Source: DAOPJM01 sp964490325 (GTDB lineage Bacteria; Bacillota; Clostridia; Christensenellales; CAG-138). Taken from it: a stretch of 16,761 nucleotides of DNA. Each line of letters opens with the position of its first letter. The first letter of the stretch is position 1. This document shows positions 6,380 through 12,752 of the stretch, piece after piece. The stretch spans positions 1-16,761 of the forward strand of contig CAZBBX010000041.1 in NCBI GenBank assembly GCA_964490325.1. The letters run 5' to 3'. Both the position numbers and the translations under genes were made by a program. Below the pieces are notes generated by a model, which saw only the letters and a program-made list of their open reading frames with translations, was not told the DNA's origin and made no database searches.

Positions 6380-7375
6380 TTAGTGTTCTGTTTGGATGCT
6401 TACATCGGTCCCGTTGAGCAGAATGGTGATCGTCCCTTTTTCATCCGTTCTGTACAGGGGGATCTTGTAGCGCTCCAGTATCTCCAGCGTCTCGCTGTGC
6501 GGATGCCCGTAATCGTTGCCTGCGCCCACGGAGCAGACGGCGTACTTGGGAGAGACCGCCTTTAGGAAGATCTCGCTCGTCGCCGTGGAGGAGCCGTGAT
6601 GCCCCAGCTTCAATACGTCCGCATCCAGCAGGGAAGCGTCCCAGTTGGAAAGCATCCGCTTTTCCGCATCCGTTCCCGCGTCTCCCGTGAGGAGGATGGA
6701 GGTGTTGCCGTAGCTGACGCGCAGCACGATGCTGGAATCGTTGCAGTCGTCCCCGATCTCTCCCGCGAACGGCGAAAGCACCGTTACCGTGCAGCTTTCG
6801 TCCCATTCGATCTTGGTCGTTGTGTCCGTCGCGTACACCGGTACATTCTTCTCCTCCAGCGCCTCCAGCATCTTTTCGTAGCCTGTCGTCGTTGCGGTGA
6901 ACTCCGTCATGTAGAAGGCGCCGATCGGATAGCTGCGAATGATCTTTGCCATGCAGCCGATATGGTCGGCATGGGGATGCGTCGCCACGACCACATCCAA
7001 GCTTGTAATGCCCAGCGCAGCAAGATCGTTGCAGATGGTGTCATAGGCGCTCAAGGTGCTGACGTCCACCAGCATGGTCTTGCCCTGCGGCGATACCAAC
7101 AGGATGGAATCTCCCTGTCCCACATCGAGCACATAGACCGTCAGTACACCGTTTAACTTTGACTGTGCGCTTGGCGCTGCCGAGGCCTTCGCCGTCGGTA
7201 CAAGCGTTGGCGTGGCTTGCGGCGTGGCTGTTGCATCCTCCGCAAGCAGGACGTCTGCAATGTCCATTGCCAAGTTCCAGTCCTCATCGGTACAGGCGGT
7301 GAAGCTGAGAGCCACAAGGAGCGTAAGGAGGATGCACACCATAGTCTTCCCCATTTGCAGCTTCCTATGTTTCAT
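6380..7375 (-). CDS. ComEC/Rec2-like metallo-beta-lactamase-fold lipoprotein
   Basis: 331-residue predicted secreted lipoprotein. The signal peptide ends in the lipobox SFTAC (C28), followed by an Ala/Thr/Pro-rich linker (about 48-72) and a metallo-beta-lactamase-fold domain (about 75-325). The domain resembles the C-terminal hydrolase domain of the DNA-uptake protein ComEC: VLDVGQGDSILL (82-93), the metal motif THPHADHIG (H133, H135, D137, H138), LTGDAG (D232), KLGHHGSS (H259, H260) and YGHPH (H291). None of the ComEC membrane channel is present, so it is a stand-alone extracellular hydrolase, perhaps a nuclease or phosphodiesterase. The substrate is unknown. ATGA overlap with the upstream rsmI stop and an AGGAGG site 7 nt before the ATG show coupling. 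Confidence 0.87.
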   Translation of the reverse strand: MKHRKLQMGKTMVCILLTLLVALSFTACTDEDWNLAMDIADVLLAEDATATPQATPTLVPTAKASAAPSAQSKLNGVLTVYVLDVGQGDSILLVSPQGKTMLVDVSTLSAYDTICNDLAALGITSLDVVVATHPHADHIGCMAKIIRSYPIGAFYMTEFTATTTGYEKMLEALEEKNVPVYATDTTTKIEWDESCTVTVLSPFAGEIGDDCNDSSIVLRVSYGNTSILLTGDAGTDAEKRMLSNWDASLLDADVLKLGHHGSSTATSEIFLKAVSPKYAVCSVGAGNDYGHPHSETLEILERYKIPLYRTDEKGTITILLNGTDVSIQTEH

Positions 7376-8199
7376 TCGTTCCCTCCTTGCTTTCGTTCCA
7401 AGATGCGCTTATACACACTGTTTCGCGGCAGATCCAAGGCCTTTGCGGCGACCGCCGCGGCGTCCTTATCGGACAAGCATTCCAACAGAGGCGACAAAAG
7501 CTTGTCCAGCTGCCTGCTGTCGGCCGAAACCGCCGCCTTGCGCTTGGGCAGGACGGCAATGACGCACTCGCCCTTAGGCTCTGTTTGGAAGCGTTCGGTC
7601 AGCTCCGACAGCGTACCGCGCTCCGCCGTTTCAAACTTTTTTGTTAACTCGCGCAAAACGGCTGCGGGCACATCGCCAAGGGTCTCAAGCAAGAGCTGCA
7701 GAGTCTCCAAAACGCGGTGCGGACTTTCGTACAGCAGCACGAGGTGCGGCGTTTGCGCTATGTCCATAAGGACTTGCTTGCGCTCCTTGCCCTCTCGCGG
7801 CAAAAAGCCGAAGAAGCTGAAGGGCTGCGGTGTAAGGCCGCTCATCACAGCGGCTGTCAGCACCGCCGACGCCCCGGGCAGCACCGTAAACGGTAAACCC
7901 TTTTCCACGCAGGTCGTCACCAGCAGATAACCGGGGTCGGATACGGCAGGCATACCCGCATCGGACACATAGACGATCTCGCGTCCGTCTGCGAGCGCTT
8001 GTGCCAACAGCTCTGCACGGCTGCGTTCGTTGTGTTCATGGCAGGAATATAGCTTTTTTTCGATCTTCAGATGATTGAGCAGCTGCGCCGTACGCCGCGT
8101 GTCCTCGCACCAGACCTCATCGCAGACCGCAAGCGTTTCCACGGCGCGATAGCTGATATCGCCCAAATTACCGATCGGCGTTGCACACAGATACAGCAT
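7372..8199 (-). CDS. rsmI: 16S rRNA (cytidine-1402) 2'-O-methyltransferase
   Basis: SAM-dependent methyltransferase of the tetrapyrrole-methylase fold that 2'-O-methylates C1402 in the decoding centre of 16S rRNA. 275 residues from MLYLCATPIGNLGDI, the typical RsmI N-terminus. Other family motifs are CEDTRRTAQLLNHL, the YSCHEHNE stretch, VYVSDAGMPAVSDPGYLL, VLPGASAVLTAAVMSGL, FFGFLPREGKERK and LYESPHRVLETL. The frame is open 21 codons further upstream, but that part is not family-like. The chosen ATG has AAGGAG 9 nt upstream and overlaps the preceding stop as TGATG. The C-terminal segment (LSDKDAAAVAAKALDLPRN) is the small helical tail usual in RsmI. It lies between the helicase-loader gene and the ComEC-like gene. 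Confidence 0.95.
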   Translation of the reverse strand: MLYLCATPIGNLGDISYRAVETLAVCDEVWCEDTRRTAQLLNHLKIEKKLYSCHEHNERSRAELLAQALADGREIVYVSDAGMPAVSDPGYLLVTTCVEKGLPFTVLPGASAVLTAAVMSGLTPQPFSFFGFLPREGKERKQVLMDIAQTPHLVLLYESPHRVLETLQLLLETLGDVPAAVLRELTKKFETAERGTLSELTERFQTEPKGECVIAVLPKRKAAVSADSRQLDKLLSPLLECLSDKDAAAVAAKALDLPRNSVYKRILERKQGGNE

Positions 8200-9113
8200 C
8201 AGCCATTTCTCCTTAGGTTGTCGCCCTCCAAGCACAGCGCCGCCGTCTCGCGCTTGTCGCACAAGCGGGAACTGAGGCGTTCGCCATAGCGCTCCTGCAG
8301 CGCTGCGGGGGACAGATTTGTGATGACTACGGTCGGCAAGCGCCGCGCCTGCCGTTCGTTTATCAGCGAGAACAGGCTTTCAAAGGTAATGTTTGGGATC
8401 ATTGGTTCTACGCCCAGATCGTCCAGCACCAAAAAGCCGACATGCATATAGCGGTCGATCCCGTCCTCGCGGCGCTGGATGCCGTTCAAGGCTTCCTGCA
8501 CAAAGCGATAGGCGGTAAGAAAGCTTGCGTTCACGCCATGCTCGATGGCTCGCCTTGCCATGGCATTGCCCAAATAGCTCTTTCCGCTCCCCGCCGTGCC
8601 AAAGAGCAAAAGGTTCATCGGCTGCGGCGTTGGCAAGGCATCGGCGTAGCGCCTGCAAAAGACCTTTGCATTACTGTGTTGCTTGCGCTGCTCCTCGCTT
8701 GTGTAGATGTCCTCGCGAAAATTTTCGAAGGTCTCTCGATCGTTGACACTGGAGGCGCTTGCCGCGACCTTATGCATTTGCTGAAGACGGCACGCGCAGG
8801 GACTTTGCAGCGTATCGCCCACCCACCCCGTATCATGACAGGCGGAGCAGCTGTAGATCGGATCCAAATAGTCGGACGGAAGATGGTTTGCTCCGAGCAG
8901 CCTGCGCCTATCTTCTCCGATCGACTGCAGCCTGTGGGCGGCCTCGATATAGCTGTATTTTCCCCTTGCGGCATCCGAAAGGATCGTTGCCTGCGCCTGC
9001 TCTAACTTTGCAAAGCCCTCGTCCAGAGCGCTCGCTTCCGATAGGCGGCGCTTATGTTCTATTAGATTCCTGCTGCGCAGGTCACCATAGTAGCGTTCGA
9101 TATCCGCATTCAT
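8199..9113 (-). CDS. dnaI: DnaI/DnaC-type replicative helicase loader
   Basis: 304-residue AAA+ ATPase that loads the replicative helicase. The N-terminal part (about 1-85) is helical. A Cys cluster with C89 and C92 (YSCSACHDTGW) and C106 and C108 (SPCACR) looks like a zinc site. The ATPase domain has Walker A FGTAGSGKSYLG (171-182), Walker B FLVLDDLGVEP (227-237), sensor-1 VVITNLS (262-268) and a likely arginine finger in RLSSRLCD (279-286). IstB transposition helpers share this fold, but the Zn-type N-terminus, the neighbouring DnaD-like gene and the lack of any transposase favour a housekeeping loader. It overlaps the upstream gene as ATGA (9113-9110), with GAGGA about 7 nt before the ATG. 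In Bacillus, dnaB and dnaI are likewise adjacent. Confidence 0.9.
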   Translation of the reverse strand: MNADIERYYGDLRSRNLIEHKRRLSEASALDEGFAKLEQAQATILSDAARGKYSYIEAAHRLQSIGEDRRRLLGANHLPSDYLDPIYSCSACHDTGWVGDTLQSPCACRLQQMHKVAASASSVNDRETFENFREDIYTSEEQRKQHSNAKVFCRRYADALPTPQPMNLLLFGTAGSGKSYLGNAMARRAIEHGVNASFLTAYRFVQEALNGIQRREDGIDRYMHVGFLVLDDLGVEPMIPNITFESLFSLINERQARRLPTVVITNLSPAALQERYGERLSSRLCDKRETAALCLEGDNLRRNG

Positions 9114-10303
9114 AGAATATCCTCATTCAGATCTACCAGAATGTTTTTCAGCTCGTCCTCGTTGACGGGATGCTCCGCATAGTTGTGCGCGACGCTGCTG
9201 CTTTTGCGGCGCTTTTGCGTTGTTAAAGCAGTAGGAAGCAGCGCGGCCTTGGCCTTCTCCATGCTGTCTACTCCCCTTTCGCTCCAGTCGCTCAGGATGG
9301 CCTTGAGCTTGCCAAAGGGTCTGTCCGCGCCAAGGCAATTGTCCGCCGCAAACAGGATCAGCTCGCGCGGCAAGGCCTTCTCATGCAAGAACAGCCCGAT
9401 CTGCGCGATATTCGTGGGCGTAGGCGGTTCGATCTTTCCCATGCGCGCAAAGACGAGGCGCGCAAACTCGCGGTCGCTCTCCCCCGCCTGCAGCGCGTCC
9501 GCTACCTGCTCGCTGCTCACGCGGTGCTGCTCGAACAGAGCACGCAGTCTGTCGTTTAGGATGTCGAAGGTAGGGCTGCCTACAGCCGTGAGCTGCGTGC
9601 AAACGGACAGGATCGCCTCCTGATCGAAGCCCCATTCCCCACTCCAGCGCTCATAGAGCTGCATCTCGTCCTCCGTGGGTTCGCGTCGGCGGTTCCAGCG
9701 GCGCAGTACCTCTGCGGCGCCATGCCTGCGGACGCGATACGCGTCCAAATAATTCTGCGCAGCCTGCGCCGTCTTGATGCCGTCCAACGACCAGCTCTGC
9801 GCGACCGACTCCACATAGTTGAGGGAGACTCGCTTTCCCTTTTGACTGATACAATGCGACAGCAGCTCCAATAAGGCCGCTTCGTCGATGCCGTACAGCT
9901 CAATGCAGTCGTACAGCAGCTTCAGTTCCCTTGGCTTGAGGCTGCGCGGCGCAAAAAGAGCGTTCGCGCTCTCGGAAAAGCCCCGATACTTGATGGGCGT
10001 CTCCGTGGTGACGGCGGGCTGCTCCGTCAAAAGGTATTCGACCGTGAGCGGTTCATCGCAAACGATGCGCACAAGGCCACGCGACTGCCAATACACAAAG
10101 GCGCATTGTACGGCAGAAGGCGTGAGCCGAAGCGCCGTTGCAACATCCTGCTCGCGGAAGGCGTCGTGGTAGCACTGCATTAGGCCGTACAGGTAGACCT
10201 TCACAGCCGTGCCGTCCGCATCGGGCATGAACTCCGTCAAGAATAAATTGTCCACAGGCGTCAGTTCACGCCGTGTCGCTTCGGAGGAAAACCTACAAAT
10301 CAT
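9110..10303 (-). CDS. DnaD/DnaB-type primosome protein
   Basis: Probable replication-initiation protein that works with the helicase loader encoded just downstream. The frame opens at 10387, but the start MICRFSSEATRREL (10303) is chosen because the upstream 28 codons are not family-like and a promoter lies inside them; this gives 397 residues. A winged-helix-like region (about 50-82) precedes DnaD/DnaB_2-type helical modules. Three segments share the end-of-module pattern: NYVESVAQSWSLDGIKT (162-178), FDILNDRLRALFEQHRVSS (246-264) and FGKLKAILSDWSERGVDS (330-347). The first and third carry the conserved aromatic/W spacing; the second lacks the Trp. The tail is charged and ends over the dnaI start. 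No Shine-Dalgarno precedes the ATG, and the -10 sits 6 nt upstream, predicting a leaderless mRNA. Confidence 0.85.
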   Translation of the reverse strand: MICRFSSEATRRELTPVDNLFLTEFMPDADGTAVKVYLYGLMQCYHDAFREQDVATALRLTPSAVQCAFVYWQSRGLVRIVCDEPLTVEYLLTEQPAVTTETPIKYRGFSESANALFAPRSLKPRELKLLYDCIELYGIDEAALLELLSHCISQKGKRVSLNYVESVAQSWSLDGIKTAQAAQNYLDAYRVRRHGAAEVLRRWNRRREPTEDEMQLYERWSGEWGFDQEAILSVCTQLTAVGSPTFDILNDRLRALFEQHRVSSEQVADALQAGESDREFARLVFARMGKIEPPTPTNIAQIGLFLHEKALPRELILFAADNCLGADRPFGKLKAILSDWSERGVDSMEKAKAALLPTALTTQKRRKSSSVAHNYAEHPVNEDELKNILVDLNEDIL

Positions 10304-10309
10304 GGGAAC

Positions 10310-10338
10310 AGTATACCATATCCGTGGCGCAAGGGCAA
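10310..10338 (-). promoter_or_regulatory. Promoter of the dnaD-like operon, predicted leaderless
   Basis: On the minus strand: TTGCCC (10338-10333), 17-nt spacer, extended element TGG and -10 TATACT (10315-10310), then exactly 6 nt (GTTCCC) to the ATG at 10303. Transcription should start at or next to that A. This supports the internal start codon and places the promoter for up to seven downstream genes here. Confidence 0.65.
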
Positions 10339-10345
10339 CGCCCTT
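10331..10345. promoter_or_regulatory. Inverted repeat over the -35 of the dnaD-like promoter
   Basis: AAGGGC (10331-10336) and GCCCTT (10340-10345) form a perfect 6-bp inverted repeat with a 3-nt centre. The -35 hexamer TTGCCC is contained in it, so a bound protein would block the promoter. It could be an operator; no regulator for it is identified. Confidence 0.4.
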
Positions 10346-10414
10346 CCGCTTTCGGCAGAAAGTTTCTTTTCTAAAGGACGCCGACAATACGCGGCCTTGT
10401 GTGCCGCAGGCAAT

Positions 10415-10453
10415 AAAAAAACCTCTCTCGCCTTGATCGGCAAAAGAGGTTTT
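10415..10453 (-). terminator. Strong intrinsic terminator of tRNA-Val
   Basis: AAAACCTC-type arms (10418-10432 and 10439-10453) pair over 15 bp with two G-T wobbles around a 6-nt loop, followed on the minus strand by a run of seven T including the stem end. It begins 6 nt after the tRNA CCA end, so the tRNA is transcribed as a single-gene unit. Confidence 0.9.
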
Positions 10454-10458
10454 GCTTG

Positions 10459-10535
10459 TGGTGGGGATGCACGGGCTCGAACCGTGGACCTCTGCGATGT
10501 GAACACAGCGCTCTGACCAGCTGAGCTACATCCCC
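10459..10535 (-). tRNA. tRNA-Val(CAC)
   Basis: 77-nt tRNA gene on the minus strand with encoded CCA (10461-10459). The acceptor stem GGGGATG/CATCCCC is perfect. The D arm is GCTC/GAGC. The anticodon stem CTGTG/CGCAG encloses the loop TTCACAT, giving anticodon CAC, which reads the valine codon GUG. The T arm is CACGG/CCGTG with loop TTCGAGC. All positions look functional. It has its own promoter (10541-10569) and terminator (10415-10453). The predicted transcription start is within a few nt of the mature 5' end, leaving almost no 5' leader. Confidence 0.97.
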
Positions 10536-10540
10536 GCAAC

Positions 10541-10569
10541 ATTGTATAGTTTACAGCATGGGCTTTCAA
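10541..10569 (-). promoter_or_regulatory. tRNA-Val promoter
   Basis: On the minus strand: TTGAAA (10569-10564), 17-nt spacer, TACAAT (10546-10541). Both hexamers are one base from consensus or close to it. The predicted start falls at about 10534-10538, at the 5' end of the tRNA. Confidence 0.7.
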
Positions 10570-10686
10570 AATGCAAGACTTTTTTTCGTGGTTCTTAACT
10601 CTATCCTGTTCCCTATCGTGTTTCGGTTCCCTTTCCTTCGTTTTATATACTTTATCTGCTGCACCAAAGTTAATTATTCCTATGGC

Positions 10687-10715
10687 TTGACATTTATCCG
10701 AAATCGGATTATCCT
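10687..10715 (+). promoter_or_regulatory. marR-MATE1 promoter
   Basis: Perfect -35 TTGACA (10687-10692), 17-nt spacer, -10 TATCCT (10710-10715). The predicted start is near 10722, giving a leader of about 39 nt with GAGG (10750-10753) as ribosome-binding site 7 nt before the MarR ATG. Two palindromic operators cover the spacer and the start point. The stretch 10570-10686 upstream holds no gene or other feature I can support. Confidence 0.8.
10696..10709. promoter_or_regulatory. MarR operator 1 (perfect palindrome)
   Basis: ATCCGAAATCGGAT is an inverted repeat with arms ATCCGA/TCGGAT and a 2-nt centre. It fills the promoter spacer between -35 and -10, so occupancy should exclude RNA polymerase. 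Confidence 0.72.
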
Positions 10716-10722
10716 ATCAAAG

Positions 10723-10735
10723 TCCGATTTCGGAT
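10723..10735. promoter_or_regulatory. MarR operator 2
   Basis: TCCGATTTCGGAT contains the palindrome TCCGA/TCGGA. Read on the minus strand it repeats 13 bases of operator 1 exactly. Its centre is 26 bp from that of operator 1 and it sits at the transcription start. Autoregulation by the adjacent MarR protein is the natural reading. Confidence 0.7.
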
Positions 10736-10760
10736 GAACTTGAAACTGTGAGGTATTACC

Positions 10761-11219
10761 ATGCAAGCGATGCCCTCCGCCCCCTTGGCGGCCTTCAACC
10801 AAGCGCAAAAGGAAAACGATAACTGCTATCGCAGCTATGCAAGATCGGTGGGGCTGTCGGATACCGCATTTTGGATCCTCTACTCCGTTGCGGAACGGGA
10901 AATGCCCTACACACAAAAGGAACTTTGCAGCGGCTGGTTCTTCCCCATGCAGACGATCAACTCCGCCCTCAAGGAGCTTTGCAAGCGAGGCATCCTGCAG
11001 CTGGAGCCATTGCCCACCAACCGCAAAGCAAAGCTGATCCGCTTGACAGCAGAGGGTGAGCAGCTCGTATTGCATGCGATCGCTCCCCTGTTCGACGCCG
11101 AGGATCGCGCTCTAACGCGCATGGGCAAGGCGGAGTATGAGCGATACTTGGAGATGACCAGACGGCATGTAGCGCTGTTTCATGAGGAGATCGACACGCT
11201 CCTACAAACGAAAGATTAG
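10761..11219 (+). CDS. MarR-family transcriptional regulator
   Basis: 152-residue winged-helix regulator. The helix-turn-helix lies at about 48-76 (YTQKELCSGWFFPMQTINSA), followed by the wing (LEPLPTNRKAKLIRLTAEG, about 82-100), which is typical of MarR proteins. Flanking helices (about 5-40 and 105-150) would form the dimer interface. It probably represses its own promoter and the downstream MATE pump by binding the two palindromes at 10696-10735, and is released by a small toxic ligand or drug. The ATG is supported by GAGG 7 nt upstream and by the promoter position. The MATE gene follows after 34 nt with no terminator between. Confidence 0.9.
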   Translation: MQAMPSAPLAAFNQAQKENDNCYRSYARSVGLSDTAFWILYSVAEREMPYTQKELCSGWFFPMQTINSALKELCKRGILQLEPLPTNRKAKLIRLTAEGEQLVLHAIAPLFDAEDRALTRMGKAEYERYLEMTRRHVALFHEEIDTLLQTKD

Positions 11220-11253
11220 CTGCGCTTATCAAAGCGCCGCAGCAAGAGGAGAT

Positions 11254-12606
11254 ATGGATTACCGTAACGATACGATCAGACCCCTGTATTGGAAGTGCCT
11301 GCGCGCTTCCTTTGGCAGTGCGCTCATAGGCATCATCTACAGCATCGTCGATATGGCCATGGCGGGACAATACCACGGCCCCGTCGGTTCGGCCGCGCTC
11401 GCGGTGGCGTCGCCCATTTGGAACATGATCTACAGCTTGGGGCTGCTCATGGGCGTCGGCGGCTCGGTGCTGTTTTCCAACCTGCGCGGAAGGTCGGACG
11501 ATGAGCGCGGCGAATCCAACGCCTACTTCACGACGGCGGTCATCGGCGTGAGCGTGCTTGCGGCGGCGTCATGGATCCTTGTGGCCTTCTTTGACAAGGA
11601 GCTGCTGACTCTGTTTGGAGCGAACGAATCGCTGTTGCCTTTGGCGCAAAGCTATGTGCGTCCCATCAAGTACGCCGTCCCGCTGTTTTTGTTCAACCAG
11701 CTGTTGAGCGCCTTTTTGCGCAACGACGGCAACCCATCGCTTGCCGCCAAAGGCGTTTTGTTCGGCGGACTGTTCAACGTGGTCGGCGATTACTTCTTTG
11801 TGTTTACGCTGGACATGGGGATCTACGGCGCGGGGCTTGCAACGGCGATCGGCTCGGCGATGACCTTCCTCATTCTGATGACGCACTTCCTCTCAAAGAA
11901 GAACACGCTGCGCCTTGTCCGCCCCAAGCGGCTTATGTATAAGCTCCGCAAGATCGGGACGATCGGCTTTTCCACCTTCTTCATCGATATTGCAATGGGT
12001 ATACTCACCGTGCTGTTCAACCGTCAGGTGCTGGCGCTGCTTGGTGAGAACGCATTGGCGGTCTACGGCGTCATCATCAACGTCTCCACCACCATCCAGT
12101 GCTGCGCCTACAGCATCGGACAGGCGTCGCAGCCCATCCTGTCGGTCAATTACGGGGCGAGCCGCGGCGATCGCATACGGGAGACGCTTCGCTGTGCGTT
12201 GTGGACGGTCGCAGCGTTCTCACTGGTGCTGACCGCGATCTGCATGGCTGCGCCCAACCTGCTTGTGCGCGTGTTTATGAAGCCTACGGAGGCTGTACTG
12301 CAGATCGCTCCCGCCATCATCCGCTGCTACAGTCTGTCCTTCCTGCTCCTGCCGTTCAACGTGTTCTCAACCTACTATTTCCAGTCCGTCATGCGTCCCG
12401 CCACCGCCTTTGCCGTCTCCGTGACCCGCGGCGCGCTCCTGAGCGGCCTAATGATCTTTCTGTTGCCCGCCCTGTTTGGTGCAGACGCGATATGGTTCAC
12501 CATGCCGCTCACAGAACTTGCCGTGGCGGTCTATGCGGGGATCCATATGCGGCGAAGCGCCAAACACCTGCCCATGGAAACGGCAAGCCTGCCAACGAGC
12601 GACTGA
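11254..12606 (+). CDS. MATE-family efflux transporter 1 (MepA/DinF-like)
   Basis: 450-residue multidrug-and-toxin-extrusion protein with about 12 transmembrane helices in two similar halves. It exports drugs or metabolites using Na+ or H+ gradients. The marker FLRNDGNP (about 154-161) is followed by the loop-helix stretch LFGGLFNVVGDYFFVF and by GAGLATAIGSAMTF, all typical of the MepA/DinF-like branch. The second half repeats the fold (NVSTTIQCCAYSIGQASQPI). The frame is open 24 codons further upstream into marR. The start MDYRNDTIRPL is preferred because GAGGAG lies just before it, though with short spacing. It is co-transcribed with marR, so its expression should follow the MarR operators. 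Confidence 0.92.
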   Translation: MDYRNDTIRPLYWKCLRASFGSALIGIIYSIVDMAMAGQYHGPVGSAALAVASPIWNMIYSLGLLMGVGGSVLFSNLRGRSDDERGESNAYFTTAVIGVSVLAAASWILVAFFDKELLTLFGANESLLPLAQSYVRPIKYAVPLFLFNQLLSAFLRNDGNPSLAAKGVLFGGLFNVVGDYFFVFTLDMGIYGAGLATAIGSAMTFLILMTHFLSKKNTLRLVRPKRLMYKLRKIGTIGFSTFFIDIAMGILTVLFNRQVLALLGENALAVYGVIINVSTTIQCCAYSIGQASQPILSVNYGASRGDRIRETLRCALWTVAAFSLVLTAICMAAPNLLVRVFMKPTEAVLQIAPAIIRCYSLSFLLLPFNVFSTYYFQSVMRPATAFAVSVTRGALLSGLMIFLLPALFGADAIWFTMPLTELAVAVYAGIHMRRSAKHLPMETASLPTSD

Positions 12607-12647
12607 CCGCGCTCGCATGATGCAAACTGCATAACTGCTCATCAGAG

Positions 12648-12672
12648 GACCGCCTATCGGAATAGGACGGTC
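12648..12672 (+). other. First hairpin of the MATE2 leader
   Basis: GACCGCCTAT (12648-12657) pairs with ATAGG plus CGGTC (12662-12666, 12668-12672). A single A (12667) is bulged and the loop is CGGA. It precedes the terminator hairpin by 15 nt. No T-run follows it, so it is not a terminator in itself. It may be the sensing part of a regulatory leader. Confidence 0.6.
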
Positions 12673-12687
12673 GAGGAAGATGTCGGG

Positions 12688-12730
12688 TGCGCCCTGTCAT
12701 AGGAAAGGATGACCCGGGCGCGATTTTTTT
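12688..12730 (+). terminator. Intrinsic terminator / attenuator directly before MATE2
   Basis: TGCGCCC (12688-12694) pairs with GGGCGCG (12716-12722). An inner stem GTCAT/ATGAC (12696-12700, 12709-12713) closes the loop AGGAAAGG. Seven T follow (12724-12730). The MATE2 ATG is only 22 nt downstream with its ribosome-binding site between, leaving no room for a promoter. A competing helix TCGGGT (12683-12688) with ACCCGG (12712-12717) would break the terminator stem, as expected of a switch. Confidence 0.75.
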
Positions 12731-12752
12731 GTGTTTGAAAGAAAGGATCATA

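Noticed and set aside
7217..7930. Plus-strand open frame of 237 codons opposite rsmI and the ComEC-like gene
   Set aside because: It spans the antisense of two well-recognised genes and its product (Ser/Arg/Ala-rich) looks like non-coding translation.
8200..8262. Longer N-terminus for RsmI
   Set aside because: The canonical N-terminus MLYLCATPIGNLGD with its own ribosome-binding site starts at 8199; the upstream codons belong to the helicase-loader gene in another frame.
8199..9113. IstB-type transposition helper instead of helicase loader
   Set aside because: No transposase or terminal repeats nearby, and the Cys-rich N-terminus with a DnaD-like partner gene fits a DnaI/DnaC loader.
10304..10387. 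Longer N-terminus for the dnaD-like protein
   Set aside because: The extra 28 residues are not family-like and the region contains the -35/-10 promoter immediately before the internal ATG.
10300..10569. Open frame across the tRNA-Val gene
   Set aside because: It translates through a perfect tRNA and its terminator, so it is not coding.
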